From Christiangramia fulva (GTDB taxonomy: Bacteria; Bacteroidota; Bacteroidia; Flavobacteriales; Flavobacteriaceae): a stretch of 64,000 bases of DNA. Where the stretch lies: the NCBI RefSeq assembly GCF_003024155.1, contig NZ_CP028136.1, forward strand, positions 1,116,001 to 1,180,000. The letters run 5' to 3'. Positions 1 to 8,819 of the stretch are shown here, one piece after another. How positions within the stretch are numbered: the first letter of the stretch is position 1; every line of letters begins with the position of its first letter. A program made the position numbers and the translations under genes. The notes below the pieces were generated by a model that searched no databases, was not told the origin of the DNA, and saw only the letters and a program-made list of their open reading frames with translations.

Positions 1-2319
1 GGCGCACAGTCTTATTCTTCCCTTTCAAGGTCTAAAGGCTATCCGGCCTTAAGTTTTGGGGTGTTTCAAACGCCTGGTTCCAATGCGCAGGAAATTATCG
101 AAAAGGTCTATGATAAACTGAACGAGCTAAAAAAGGATTTTCCCGAAGGAATGGATTATATCATTAATTATGATACCAACAAGTTCCTTACCGCTTCTAT
201 GGATAAGGTTAAAACTACACTTTTTGAAGCTTTTTTACTTGTATTTCTCGTGGTTTTCATTTTCCTGCAGGATTTCAAATCGACAATTATTCCGGCAATT
301 GCGGTGCCTGTTTCTATCATCGGAACGTTCTTTTTCCTTAAGGTACTGGGTTATTCTATTAACCTCTTGACCCTTTTCGCTTTAGTTCTGGCAATCGGTA
401 TTGTTGTAGATGATGCGATCGTGGTGGTTGAAGCCGTTCATGCGAAACTGGAAGAAGGAGCCAAAAGTGCCCGCAAAGCCTCTATTTCTGCAATGAGCGA
501 AATTGCCGGCGCGATCGTTTCCATTACTCTGGTCATGGCGGCAGTATTTATTCCTATTACTTTTATTCAGGGCCCTGCAGGAGTTTTTTATGAGCAATTC
601 GGGGTAACCCTGATCATTGCCATTTTAATTTCCGCTGTAAATGCGCTAACTCTGAGTCCTGCCCTTTGCGCTGTTTTTCTGAAACCCAAAAAAGAGGAAG
701 ACAAAAAGAAGAATTTCTTTCAAAGGTTTCATTCTGCTTTTGAAGCGGGTTTTGCGGCGACACGAAATAAATATACCCAATCCCTGGGATTCCTCACCAA
801 ACACCGATGGATAAGCCTGCTTATTTTGATCATTGCCGGCCTTGCGATCTACTGGACGAACAAAGAAATTCCTTCTGGTTTTGTCCCTTCTGAAGATCGA
901 GGGGTAATTTTTGTAAATGCAGAGTTACCACCAGGTTCCTCTCTTGACCGATCTTACGAGGTAACACAGCAATTATACGATCTTGCTCAGGATGTTAAAG
1001 GAGTTCGTACCGCTTCGGTCAGAGCCGGAGGTAACTTTTTCTCCGGCTCAGGAAGTTCTTATGCAATGGGCTTTATTATCCTGGATGACTGGAAAGAACG
1101 GGAGACCGATGAAACTTCAATTGATAGTATCATCGCTAAATTGAATAGGAAATCGGCAGCTATAAGTGATGCAAAGATCATCTATTTTTCTCCACCAAGT
1201 GTCCCCGGGTTTGGTAGTGCAGACGGATTTGAGATGCAACTGATCGATCGTGGTGCCCACACCCTGGAAGAGCTGGATGCCACTGCCAATCAATTTGTGG
1301 GCAATCTCATTCAACAACCAGAAGTTGCTTATGCTTCAAATCCTTTCAGTACCAATTATCCACAATTGCAAATAGATATTGATGTTCCAAAAGCGAAAGA
1401 AGCCGGAGTTTCTGTAAAAGATATCCTTTCTGTACTTCAGGGTTATGTAGGAGGTTATTACACGGCTAATTTCAGTCGCTTTGGCAAGCAGTACAGGGTT
1501 TTTGTTCAGGCTCTACCTGAAGATCGCGTAGATAAGCAAAGCCTAAACAGTATGTATGTAAAAACATCTGGAGGAGATATGACTCCTATTTCCCAGTTCG
1601 TCTCTTTAAACAGGACCTACGGACCTCAAACCATTTCACGATTTAATCTTTTCACCGCCATAACCATAAACGGAACGGCTGCAGCCGGAAAAAGTTCAGG
1701 AGGAACCATCGACGCCATACGAAGGGTCGCGAAGGATCTTCCGGCCGGTTTCGATGTGGAATTTTCTGGCCTTACCCGCGAAGAAATTGCAACGGCAGGT
1801 CAGGCCGGTATTATTTTCCTGCTCAGTATTGTCTTTGTTTATTTCTTACTTGCCGCCCAATATGAAAGTTACCTGTTGCCATTTTCGGTGATCTTTTCTT
1901 TGCCAATAGGGGTTGCAGGCGCTTATCTCTGCACCTGGGCAGCCGGCCTCCAAAATAACATATATTTCCAGATCGCCCTCATCATGCTTATTGGACTCCT
2001 GGCTAAAAACGCGATTTTGATCGTCGAATTTGCCAGGCAGCGAAGGCAGGAAGGTATGTCTATTACCAAAGCAGCAATAGAAGGAGCTAGTGTACGATTA
2101 AGACCTATACTTATGACCTCTTTCGCATTTATACTGGGCCTTCTGCCTCTGGTCCTGGCAAATGGAGTTGGCGCGGAAGGTAACCGTTCTATAGGAACAG
2201 GCGCCGCCGGAGGTCTTCTTATAGGAACCGTCTTTGGAATATTTGTAATTCCCATACTTTTTATAGTATTTCAGTGGCTTCAGGAAAAAATTGGAAAAAA
2301 AATTAATAGCGAAAACTGA
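1..2319 (+). CDS. RND multidrug efflux permease (AcrB/HAE1 family), 5' end missing
   Basis: Inner-membrane proton-drug antiporter of a tripartite efflux pump. The reading frame is open from base 1, so the gene begins upstream; the GTG at 61 lies inside conserved AcrB sequence and is not a start. About 772 C-terminal residues are visible. The TM4 motif GIVVDDAIVVVE carries the paired aspartates that relay protons in AcrB. Hydrophobic blocks around 220-330, 350-430, 540-620, 800-870 and 1800-2270 match the two TM bundles separated by the second porter loop. The end KKINSEN is followed one base later by the outer-membrane partner gene, so the two are co-transcribed; the membrane-fusion protein is presumably upstream, outside the window. 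Substrate cannot be told from sequence. Family assignment is firm. Confidence 0.96.
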   Translation, partial: GAQSYSSLSRSKGYPALSFGVFQTPGSNAQEIIEKVYDKLNELKKDFPEGMDYIINYDTNKFLTASMDKVKTTLFEAFLLVFLVVFIFLQDFKSTIIPAIAVPVSIIGTFFFLKVLGYSINLLTLFALVLAIGIVVDDAIVVVEAVHAKLEEGAKSARKASISAMSEIAGAIVSITLVMAAVFIPITFIQGPAGVFYEQFGVTLIIAILISAVNALTLSPALCAVFLKPKKEEDKKKNFFQRFHSAFEAGFAATRNKYTQSLGFLTKHRWISLLILIIAGLAIYWTNKEIPSGFVPSEDRGVIFVNAELPPGSSLDRSYEVTQQLYDLAQDVKGVRTASVRAGGNFFSGSGSSYAMGFIILDDWKERETDETSIDSIIAKLNRKSAAISDAKIIYFSPPSVPGFGSADGFEMQLIDRGAHTLEELDATANQFVGNLIQQPEVAYASNPFSTNYPQLQIDIDVPKAKEAGVSVKDILSVLQGYVGGYYTANFSRFGKQYRVFVQALPEDRVDKQSLNSMYVKTSGGDMTPISQFVSLNRTYGPQTISRFNLFTAITINGTAAAGKSSGGTIDAIRRVAKDLPAGFDVEFSGLTREEIATAGQAGIIFLLSIVFVYFLLAAQYESYLLPFSVIFSLPIGVAGAYLCTWAAGLQNNIYFQIALIMLIGLLAKNAILIVEFARQRRQEGMSITKAAIEGASVRLRPILMTSFAFILGLLPLVLANGVGAEGNRSIGTGAAGGLLIGTVFGIFVIPILFIVFQWLQEKIGKKINSEN

Positions 2320-2320
2320 A

Positions 2321-3718
2321 ATGAGATCAGCACTTAGATATAAAGCCATTTTTGCCATTGCCGGACTCCTGAGCCTGCAGTCATGTTTCGTCGCCAAAGA
2401 TTATAAGCAGCCCGATGTGGTAAAGCAGGAATATTACCGCTCTGATAATTTACCTGCCGATAGTCTTAATATGGCGAATGTTTCATGGAGAGAAATGTTC
2501 AATGATCCTATACTTCAGGATTATATTGAGAAAGGCCTTCAGAATAATATTGATATTAGAGTGGCCTTACAGCAGATAATTGCTGCCGAAGCCTATGTAA
2601 AACAGGGAAAAGCGGGTTATTTGCCAACATTGAATACCAATGCCAGATACACGCACCAGGAACTTGCCCCAAATAGCCAGTTTGGAAATTTTTTCAGTTC
2701 ACTGGATCAATATGAGATAAATGCCAACCTTTCCTGGGAAGCCGATATCTGGGGAAAGATCACCAGCCAGAAAAAAGCATACCAGGCAAGAGCCCTGCAA
2801 ACTGTGGCCGCTCATCAGGCCGTGAAAACAAGATTGATCGCGGATATTGCTACTACTTATTACCAGTTGCTGGCACTGGATGAACAAATTCGCATTACCG
2901 AAGAGACCATCGATACCCGTGCAAGTAGCCTGGAAACTACCAAAGCTTTGAAAGAAGCCGGAAATGTTACCGAAGTTGGCGTACAGCAAACAGAAGCCCA
3001 GTTATACAATGCACAGGGAATTTTATTAGACCTGAAAGATCAGCGTTACCAGCTTGAAAATGCATTTTCAATACTTCTGGGTGAGGCTCCGAATAATATT
3101 GTAAGAACAGATCTCTCCGAACAGGAAATAACAACCAATCTCAACGTTGGGGTTCCTGTTGAGCTTTTGAGAAATAGGCCTGATGTTATCGCAGCCGAAT
3201 ACAATTTTATGAATGCTTTCCAGCTCACAAACCTAGCGAGGACGAATTTCTATCCAAGCCTGAGCATCTCTGCCACTGCCGGTTTGCAATCGCTCGATCC
3301 TGCTACCCTTGTCAATACAAATTCTCTTTTCGCGACGATTATCGGAAACCTAGCCCAGCCTATCCTTAACGGAAGAAAGATTAGAACCCAATATGAAGTT
3401 GCACAATCACAACAGGAGCAGGCAAGGCTGAATTTTAGAAAAACCATCCTTATTGCTTCTAAAGAAGTTTCAGATGCCCTTCATTCGTATAAAACGGCAA
3501 CCGAAAAAATTGTGGTTAAACAAAAAGAATTTAATGCCTATTCGCTGGCAACAGATTATTCTCAGGAACTTCTAAATAATGGTCTCGCCAATTATCTTGA
3601 AGTACTTACTGCAAGACAAAATGCTTTGAATTCAAGGCTGGAGCTCACCAATGCACGCTTTAATCAACTTAAGGCTATGGTTAAGCTTTATGAAGCTCTT
3701 GGTGGTGGATGGCAATAA
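2321..3718 (+). CDS. Outer-membrane efflux lipoprotein, TolC/NodT family
   Basis: Outer-membrane exit duct of the RND pump, 465 residues. I chose the ATG at 2321, one base after the permease stop, because it gives a lipoprotein signal peptide (short basic start, hydrophobic core AIFAIAGLLSL, lipobox LQSC with Cys about residue 22). A TTG at 2291 would add ten residues and overlap the permease by 29 bases. Two internally repeated OEP domains of long alpha-helices follow; the second ends with the typical LANYLEVLTARQNAL and LYEALGGGW. It is the last gene of the operon, since a strong terminator follows. Family certain, start fairly sure. Confidence 0.94.
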   Translation: MRSALRYKAIFAIAGLLSLQSCFVAKDYKQPDVVKQEYYRSDNLPADSLNMANVSWREMFNDPILQDYIEKGLQNNIDIRVALQQIIAAEAYVKQGKAGYLPTLNTNARYTHQELAPNSQFGNFFSSLDQYEINANLSWEADIWGKITSQKKAYQARALQTVAAHQAVKTRLIADIATTYYQLLALDEQIRITEETIDTRASSLETTKALKEAGNVTEVGVQQTEAQLYNAQGILLDLKDQRYQLENAFSILLGEAPNNIVRTDLSEQEITTNLNVGVPVELLRNRPDVIAAEYNFMNAFQLTNLARTNFYPSLSISATAGLQSLDPATLVNTNSLFATIIGNLAQPILNGRKIRTQYEVAQSQQEQARLNFRKTILIASKEVSDALHSYKTATEKIVVKQKEFNAYSLATDYSQELLNNGLANYLEVLTARQNALNSRLELTNARFNQLKAMVKLYEALGGGWQ

Positions 3719-3751
3719 AACCTTTATAGTTTTTTAGTTAGTTGTTGATAA

Positions 3752-3788
3752 AACCAGCCTTAAACTGAAATGTAGGGCTGGTTTTTTT
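3752..3788 (+). terminator. Intrinsic terminator of the efflux operon
   Basis: Inverted repeat AACCAGCC (3752-3759) and GGCTGGTT (3776-3783) followed directly by a T tract, 34 bases after the stop of the TolC-like gene. Confidence 0.85.
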
Positions 3789-3976
3789 CAAGGAATTTGA
3801 AAGTTAAATTTTTCAGTATAATTCAGTTAGTACCGGAAAAGATTTTTTCACCACAAAAAGCAATAAAAGGTTCTTCTAAAAAGGATCTTTAAAGTTGGAA
3901 ATTGCAGACATATTTTATGTTTTCCTTTTAAAAAACAGGAAAATTTCTTCTTATTTTTATAGGTAAATTCACTGCT

Positions 3977-4276
3977 ATGAAAAGTAGTTTTAATGAAATT
4001 ATCAATAGTGATAAGCCTGTACTTGTAGATTTTTCTGCAGACTGGTGCGGACCCTGTAAAATGCTCGGGCCCATATTGAAAGAGGTTAAAGCTGAAATGG
4101 GTGACAGCCTCAAAATTGTAAAAATTGATGTGGATAAAAATCAGCAGCTGGCGAGTAAATTCCAGGTAAGAGGAGTCCCCACAATGATCCTTTTCAAAAA
4201 CGGAGATCAGTTATGGCGACAGTCCGGCGTCTTGCAGAAAAATGATCTAATCCAGATAATAAAAGCTCGGACATAA
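3977..4276 (+). CDS. Thioredoxin
   Basis: Cytoplasmic thiol-disulfide oxidoreductase, 99 residues, a little shorter than E. coli thioredoxin (108). The redox motif WCGPC is at residues 23-27 (Cys24 and Cys27) and the cis-proline loop GVPTM is near residue 73. No signal peptide, so a general reductant in the cytoplasm is likely. It is monocistronic: an AT-rich stretch of about 190 bases lies upstream after the efflux terminator, and the next gene is convergent, with stops two bases apart. The symbol trxA would be plausible, but several paralogues are usual in this group. Confidence 0.93.
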   Translation: MKSSFNEIINSDKPVLVDFSADWCGPCKMLGPILKEVKAEMGDSLKIVKIDVDKNQQLASKFQVRGVPTMILFKNGDQLWRQSGVLQKNDLIQIIKART

Positions 4277-4278
4277 TT

Positions 4279-4746
4279 TTATCCTTTTTGGGCAGCTTTT
4301 TCAACCAGCCTCGAATTATAATAATTTACATCTCCGGTTACTTCTTTTCCCAGCCAGGAAGGAATCTCAAATTCATCATTTTCGTCCTGAAGTTCGACTT
4401 CGGCAATTATTAAACCTTCGAGTGCTTCCAAAAAAACATCCACTTCAAAAGTATGCCTGCCTGAAGAAACCAGGTATCTTTCTTTCACAATTTTACCCGG
4501 CTCACAGATTTTAAGCAATTCTTTAGCTTCCTCCAGAGGAATTTCCTTTTCCCATTCAAAACGAGAAGTTCCGCTTTTATTCGATTTTCCTTTAATCGTT
4601 AAATAAGCCTTATCTCCGGTGGTTCGTACTCTGATGGTTCTTGCGGGATCGGTATTTAAATAGGCCTGCTGAATGGAAATTTTTTTTTGTGCTTCTTCCT
4701 TGAATTTATCTGATTTTACCAGAAATTTTCGCTCTATTTCATTCAT
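4279..4746 (-). CDS. CYTH domain protein (triphosphate tunnel metalloenzyme-like)
   Basis: 155 residues forming a single CYTH domain. The N-terminal signature EIERKFLV (ExExK) and alternating charged strands (TIRVRTTGDKAYLTIKGK, FEWEKEIP, EVDVF, EVELQDE) are the metal- and phosphate-lining features of triphosphate tunnel enzymes. Members hydrolyse tripolyphosphate or, in the CyaB class, act as adenylate cyclases; the substrate here is not known. Its ATG overlaps the stop of the upstream gene in an ATGA arrangement (4743-4746), implying translational coupling with the NAD(P)-binding protein. Confidence 0.88.
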   Translation of the reverse strand: MNEIERKFLVKSDKFKEEAQKKISIQQAYLNTDPARTIRVRTTGDKAYLTIKGKSNKSGTSRFEWEKEIPLEEAKELLKICEPGKIVKERYLVSSGRHTFEVDVFLEALEGLIIAEVELQDENDEFEIPSWLGKEVTGDVNYYNSRLVEKAAQKG

Positions 4747-5420
4747 CTTTTCGCGTTTTGAGCCACGTCTTTTATTTCATCTGATTCCAGAATTACCGAT
4801 TTATAGGAGTTATTCGCGAGATAAATCATGGTTTCCACAATTTCGTCAGGATGAATACTTTGATATTTTCTAAATTTTCCTTTAAGTAAAGGATTGATCA
4901 AATTCATGATCTTTTTAAAAGCCTTTTCCATTGGCCGGCTATCTTCTCGCTCTCCTCCTATTAATACCGGACGAAGAATATGCGTTTTATCTATTTTCTT
5001 ATCAAGAACAGCACCTTCCATTTCACCTTTGGTCCTGTTGTAGAATATACTGCTGTTCTCATTGGCTCCCATAGCCGAAATCACCATGAAAATAGGGATT
5101 TTATTCTGTTTGCAGAGTGTGGCCGCTGTAGCCGGAATTCCATAATCTACTTTACGGTAAGTATCTTTATCAGGCGTTTTTTTCTGTGTGCTGCCCACGC
5201 AACAAAAAACCTCATCAGCAGTAAAAAGGTCGCGGAATTTTTCAAGTTCGAAAAGATCTATTAAGTATTCTTCCAGTTTTTCACTTTTAGTATTTAGATG
5301 GTTTCGAGTGAAAACCTTGATCTTATGGTAGCGATCATCTTTTAGCAGTCGTTGCAAAAGCGTACCGCCGGTAAGACCAGTTGCTCCTAAAATTATTGCT
5401 GACTTCGTCCTGCTTTTCAT
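4743..5420 (-). CDS. NAD(P)-binding Rossmann oxidoreductase, HTATIP2/TIP30-like atypical SDR
   Basis: 225 residues. The N-terminal Rossmann motif GATGLTGGTLLQRLL binds the dinucleotide. The order VFCCVGSTQKKTP, VDYGIPATAATLCK, MVISAMGANENSS and FYNRTKGEMEGAV follows the TIP30-like atypical SDR group, where YNRTKGEME carries the YxxxK-type residues. The ILRPVLIGGEREDSRP segment matches the same group. The physiological substrate is unknown. First gene of a two-gene unit with the CYTH protein, divergent from dinB. Confidence 0.85.
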   Translation of the reverse strand: MKSRTKSAIILGATGLTGGTLLQRLLKDDRYHKIKVFTRNHLNTKSEKLEEYLIDLFELEKFRDLFTADEVFCCVGSTQKKTPDKDTYRKVDYGIPATAATLCKQNKIPIFMVISAMGANENSSIFYNRTKGEMEGAVLDKKIDKTHILRPVLIGGEREDSRPMEKAFKKIMNLINPLLKGKFRKYQSIHPDEIVETMIYLANNSYKSVILESDEIKDVAQNAKR

Positions 5421-5514
5421 CGTTTAGATACTATTCCACCTTTTTTTAATAAAATTTTTCGCCTCCTAAAAATACCATTTTTAACTCAATAGTCTTTAAA
5501 ATTCTTTTTGGATG

Positions 5515-5522
5515 TAACTTTG
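5515..5522 (+). promoter_or_regulatory. Bacteroidota -7 promoter element for dinB
   Basis: TAACTTTG fits TAnnTTTG. Its last base is only 4 bases before the GTG start of dinB at 5527, so transcription would begin at or beside the start codon. No clear -33 TTTG at the expected spacing. Confidence 0.55.
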
Positions 5523-5526
5523 CCGT

Positions 5527-6618
5527 GTGGAGCATACCCGAAAGATCATACATATAGATATGGATGCCTTCTACGCTTCAGTAGAACAACTCGATAATCC
5601 GGAATTGCGCGGGAAACCAGTGGCAGTTGGCGGAAGTTCACAACGTGGAGTTGTAAGTGCGGCTAGTTATGAGGCCAGGAAATTTGGAGTTCGTAGCGCC
5701 ATGAGCAGCGTGATCGCGAAAAGAAACTGTGCGGAATTGATCTTCGTAAAACCAAGATTTGAGCGATATAAGGAGATCTCCCAACAAATCAGGAAGATTT
5801 TTCTTGAATATACCGATCTGGTTGAGCCTCTTTCGCTGGACGAAGCCTACCTCGATGTCACAGAAAATAAAAAAGGAAATCCCAGTGCGACGCTCATTGC
5901 TCGGGAAATCCGGGAAAAGATAAAGGAAAAGACAGGGCTGAATGCCTCTGCGGGAATTTCCATCAATAAATTTATCGCGAAAGTCGCCAGTGATATCAAT
6001 AAGCCGAACGGACAAAAAACAGTTGCTCCGGAAGAAGTAATTGAATTTCTTGAAAATCTGGACATTCGTAAATTTTATGGTGTAGGCAAGGTGACGGCCG
6101 AAAAAATGTACCGCCTGGGAATTTTCAGCGGAAAGGATCTGAAAGAAAAATCGGAAGAATTCTTAACCGAACATTTCGGTAAGAGCGGCGCTCACTTTTA
6201 TAATGTCGTGCGAGGAATTCACCTAAGTGAAGTTAAACCTCATCGCATCAGGAAATCACTGGGCGCAGAGAGAACTTTCAGCGAAAATATTTCCTCAGAA
6301 ATCTTTATGATCGACCGCCTGGAAAATATTTCCGAAGAGATTGAAAAAAGGCTAAAGAAGAGCAAAGTGGCAGGAAAAACAGTAACCCTGAAGATAAAAT
6401 ATAGCGATTTCACCCTCCAGACCCGCAGTAAAACGATAAATAATTACATCGCCAGTAAGGAACTTATCCTGGAAATAGCGCGGGAATTACTTTACCAGGA
6501 GAAAATGAAGGATTCTGTGAGGCTCCTGGGAATTTCACTTTCCAATCTTAATACCGAAAAGGGCGAAAAAGAAGAAGAAAAAAAGGAAATTTCTGTACAG
6601 CTCAGATTCAAATTCTAA
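5527..6618 (+). CDS. dinB: DNA polymerase IV (Y-family translesion polymerase)
   Basis: 363 residues. Error-prone lesion-bypass polymerase. IHIDMDAFYASVEQ (metal ligand Asp11 and steric gate region) opens the palm, followed by YEARKFGVRSAM, the catalytic LSLDEAYLDV near residue 104, and SAGISINKFIAKVASD. A helix-hairpin-helix thumb (KFYGVGKVTAEKMYRLGI) and a little-finger domain follow. The C-terminus QLRFKF resembles a beta-clamp-binding peptide. The start is GTG: the next ATG codons fall inside the catalytic motif and would delete essential residues. A -7 promoter box ends 4 bases upstream, suggesting a leaderless or nearly leaderless transcript. Confidence 0.95.
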   Translation: MEHTRKIIHIDMDAFYASVEQLDNPELRGKPVAVGGSSQRGVVSAASYEARKFGVRSAMSSVIAKRNCAELIFVKPRFERYKEISQQIRKIFLEYTDLVEPLSLDEAYLDVTENKKGNPSATLIAREIREKIKEKTGLNASAGISINKFIAKVASDINKPNGQKTVAPEEVIEFLENLDIRKFYGVGKVTAEKMYRLGIFSGKDLKEKSEEFLTEHFGKSGAHFYNVVRGIHLSEVKPHRIRKSLGAERTFSENISSEIFMIDRLENISEEIEKRLKKSKVAGKTVTLKIKYSDFTLQTRSKTINNYIASKELILEIARELLYQEKMKDSVRLLGISLSNLNTEKGEKEEEKKEISVQLRFKF

Positions 6619-6643
6619 AACCGACTAAATTTTTTGTATAAAA

Positions 6644-6772
6644 AAGAGGCTGTCTAAAAAGACCTTTTTTCGTCAAGCTGAACTTGATTCAGCTTCTTAT
6701 GGATTTTCAATTAGTTAAGATTCTGAAATAAATTCAGGATGACGTTATCTTGATTTTTCAGACCGCCTCTTC
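6644..6772. repeat. Interspersed palindromic repeat with imperfect terminal inverted repeats
   Basis: A 129-base element between convergent dinB and pyk. The left end (AAGAGGCTGTCTAAAAA) and the reverse complement of the right end (AAGAGGCGGTCTGAAAAA) match with one substitution and one base of length difference. Inside are two smaller hairpins: AAGCTGAA/TTCAGCTT near 6675-6696 and ATTCTGAA/TTCAGGAT near 6720-6740, bracketed by CGTCA and TGACG. Nested hairpins with T tracts on both strands could also terminate both converging genes. I recall similar sequences scattered between genes in other flavobacteria, but cannot verify that here. Confidence 0.6.
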
Positions 6773-6789
6773 TTAATGATTTTTCACTC

Positions 6790-8220
6790 TTATTCTATTT
6801 CAGAAACTCTAAGAGTATTCACCATTCCTTTTGCAGTAATTGGCATCGCAGCCAGGTTGATGGTGTAATCCCCGGCTTCTACAAAACGGGTTTCTTTAGC
6901 CATCCTGTTGATATCTTCAATGGTTTCGTCGGTACTCACGAACTTATCGTAGTAAAAAGCTTTTACTCCCCATAGCAGGCTTAGCTGATTGAGGATCCTC
7001 ATATTTGAAGTAAATACCAGGATATGAGCCTCTGGTCGCCATGCCGAAATCTGGAAAGCCGTGTAACCGCTATTTGTTAGTGTACAGATGGCCTTGGCCT
7101 TGATCTCATTGGCCATATGGGCGGCGTGATAACAAACCGCTTTAGTGATATAGCGTTTGGTGCGAACATGAGGTGGTTCATGTGGCACTTTGATAAGCGG
7201 AGAACTTTCCACACTTTCGAGAATTTGTGACATTTTTTGAATCACCTGAACAGGATATTGCCCCACAGAGGTTTCACCACTCAGCATCACGGCGTCAGCA
7301 CCATCCATCACCGAGTTGGCCACATCGTTTACCTCTGCCCTGGTGGGTGTGAGGCTGGTGATCATGGTTTCCATCATCTGGGTAGCAATGATCACCGGAA
7401 TTCTCGCTTTTTTAGCCGTAAGTACAAGTTTTTTCTGAATAAGTGGAACTTCCTGAGCAGGAATTTCAACTCCCAGATCACCGCGAGCTACCATAAGTCC
7501 GTCGCAATAGGCAACAATCTTATCGATATTTGCGACTCCTTCGGGTTTTTCTATTTTGGCAATAATTGGGATTTTGTACTGCGTATGTTCTTTAATAAGG
7601 TTTTGAAGTTCTATAAGATCCTGGGCGTGTCTTACAAAAGAAAGCGCCATCCAGTCGACATCCATCTCACAGGCAAAGATCGCGTCTTTTATGTCCTTTT
7701 CTGTTAGTGCAGGCAGGGAAATACTGGTATTCGGAAGGTTAACCCCTTTTTTTGATTTTAACGGCCCTCCCTGAATAACTTTAGTTTTAACCTCGTCTTT
7801 TTTGTTGGTGCTAACCACTTCAAAGATAAGTTTTCCGTCATCCAGAAGGATTCGTTCCCCGGCCTGAACATCACCTGGAAAAGAGTCATAGTTCATATAG
7901 ACTCTTTTGGCGGTTCCCTTGAATTCTTTACCAGTGGCGAAAATTATTTCATCTCCTTCATTAACCACTACTTCTTCCTTCATTACCCCAACCCTGAGCT
8001 TAGGACCCTGGAGGTCAGCAAGGATTGCCGCATTAAATCCGTCTTCTTTATTTAATTCACGGATCATGCGAATTCGCTCCTTTACATCATCGTAATTGGC
8101 ATGAGAAAAATTTATTCTGAAAACGTTCACTCCTTCCTGCAGCATACGCCTTAGGATATCTTTAGTACTGGTCGCTGGACCAAGAGTGGCAACAATTTTC
8201 GTTTTTTTGTTGGTAGGCAT
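6790..8220 (-). CDS. pyk: Pyruvate kinase
   Basis: 476 residues, usual bacterial length. Converts phosphoenolpyruvate and ADP to pyruvate and ATP. Visible motifs: start TKIVATLGPAT, RINFSHANYDD, LADLQGPKLRVG, the PROSITE active-site region IIAKIEKPEGV with catalytic Lys, VARGDLGVEIP, and ATQMMETMI with PTRAEVNDVANSVMDGADAVMLSGETSVG. A C-terminal alpha/beta domain (AICTLTNSGYTAFQISAWRPEA) is present. It begins immediately after the stop of the IPExxxVDY gene, and the two are surely co-transcribed. Confidence 0.97.
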   Translation of the reverse strand: MPTNKKTKIVATLGPATSTKDILRRMLQEGVNVFRINFSHANYDDVKERIRMIRELNKEDGFNAAILADLQGPKLRVGVMKEEVVVNEGDEIIFATGKEFKGTAKRVYMNYDSFPGDVQAGERILLDDGKLIFEVVSTNKKDEVKTKVIQGGPLKSKKGVNLPNTSISLPALTEKDIKDAIFACEMDVDWMALSFVRHAQDLIELQNLIKEHTQYKIPIIAKIEKPEGVANIDKIVAYCDGLMVARGDLGVEIPAQEVPLIQKKLVLTAKKARIPVIIATQMMETMITSLTPTRAEVNDVANSVMDGADAVMLSGETSVGQYPVQVIQKMSQILESVESSPLIKVPHEPPHVRTKRYITKAVCYHAAHMANEIKAKAICTLTNSGYTAFQISAWRPEAHILVFTSNMRILNQLSLLWGVKAFYYDKFVSTDETIEDINRMAKETRFVEAGDYTINLAAMPITAKGMVNTLRVSEIE

Positions 8221-8712
8221 TTATTCGAATATTAGATTTTGTTTGGATTTTAAAAGTTCTGGCTCGATCGCATAAGCAGCCTGGACCTGGGGAATTTTTC
8301 CAATTTTTGTAAGCATTCTGGAAAAAGCTTTACCTTCTATTTCTTCACCGATTTTAAGGAAATAATCTACCTTTTTATATTCTGGAATTAAATATACTTC
8401 CTTTGGACTAATTTCCTCTTCATCAAATAAAGACCCGGAACTGACTATTTTCTTAGGCTCGCCCTTGAATTTATTAGCTACCAGGTGAAAAGAACATTGC
8501 GTCCTGGCTTCTTTAAAAGTGTAAAGAGGAAAGGCAGCGCGATAATCATCAAAATTAAAATCTACATCTTCCCTTTCTCTTTCCAGGTGAATTTTCAGAA
8601 CCTTGTTCAAAAGATAGGCCATTTTAAATCCTTCCATAGAAGCGTAAATGGCGATGAGACTAAATGGTTCTTCTTCAACTTCAAGCAGCATTTTATGCGA
8701 TTGCATAAACAT
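8221..8712 (-). CDS. IPExxxVDY family protein
   Basis: 163 residues. Carries the family-defining motif as IPEYKKVDY at about residues 117-125. The family is restricted to Bacteroidota and has no established function. No signal peptide or membrane segment; mixed alpha/beta, cytoplasmic. Its stop abuts the pyruvate kinase start with no spacer, so it is the leader gene of a two-gene operon with pyk. The linkage to a glycolytic enzyme may hint at a regulatory role, which is inference only. Confidence 0.85.
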   Translation of the reverse strand: MFMQSHKMLLEVEEEPFSLIAIYASMEGFKMAYLLNKVLKIHLEREREDVDFNFDDYRAAFPLYTFKEARTQCSFHLVANKFKGEPKKIVSSGSLFDEEEISPKEVYLIPEYKKVDYFLKIGEEIEGKAFSRMLTKIGKIPQVQAAYAIEPELLKSKQNLIFE

Positions 8713-8765
8713 TTATCTTAAAGTCTAAAGATACTATTTGATTAATAAAAAGACTATAAAAGCAG

Positions 8766-8788
8766 CGTAAAATCCGTAATATTTTACG
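8766..8788 (-). terminator. Hairpin downstream of rnc
   Basis: Perfect 8-base inverted repeat CGTAAAAT (8766-8773) and ATTTTACG (8781-8788), 32 bases past the rnc stop. The following tract on the minus strand (CTGCTTTT) is a poor U run, so termination would be weak; it could equally be an operator ahead of the IPExxxVDY gene. Confidence 0.4.
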
Positions 8789-8819
8789 AAAACGTTATAG
8801 TTTTTCCTTAAATTATCAA

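Noticed and set aside
61..63. GTG at 61 as the start of the RND permease
   Set aside because: The frame is open to base 1 and the upstream residues belong to conserved AcrB sequence.
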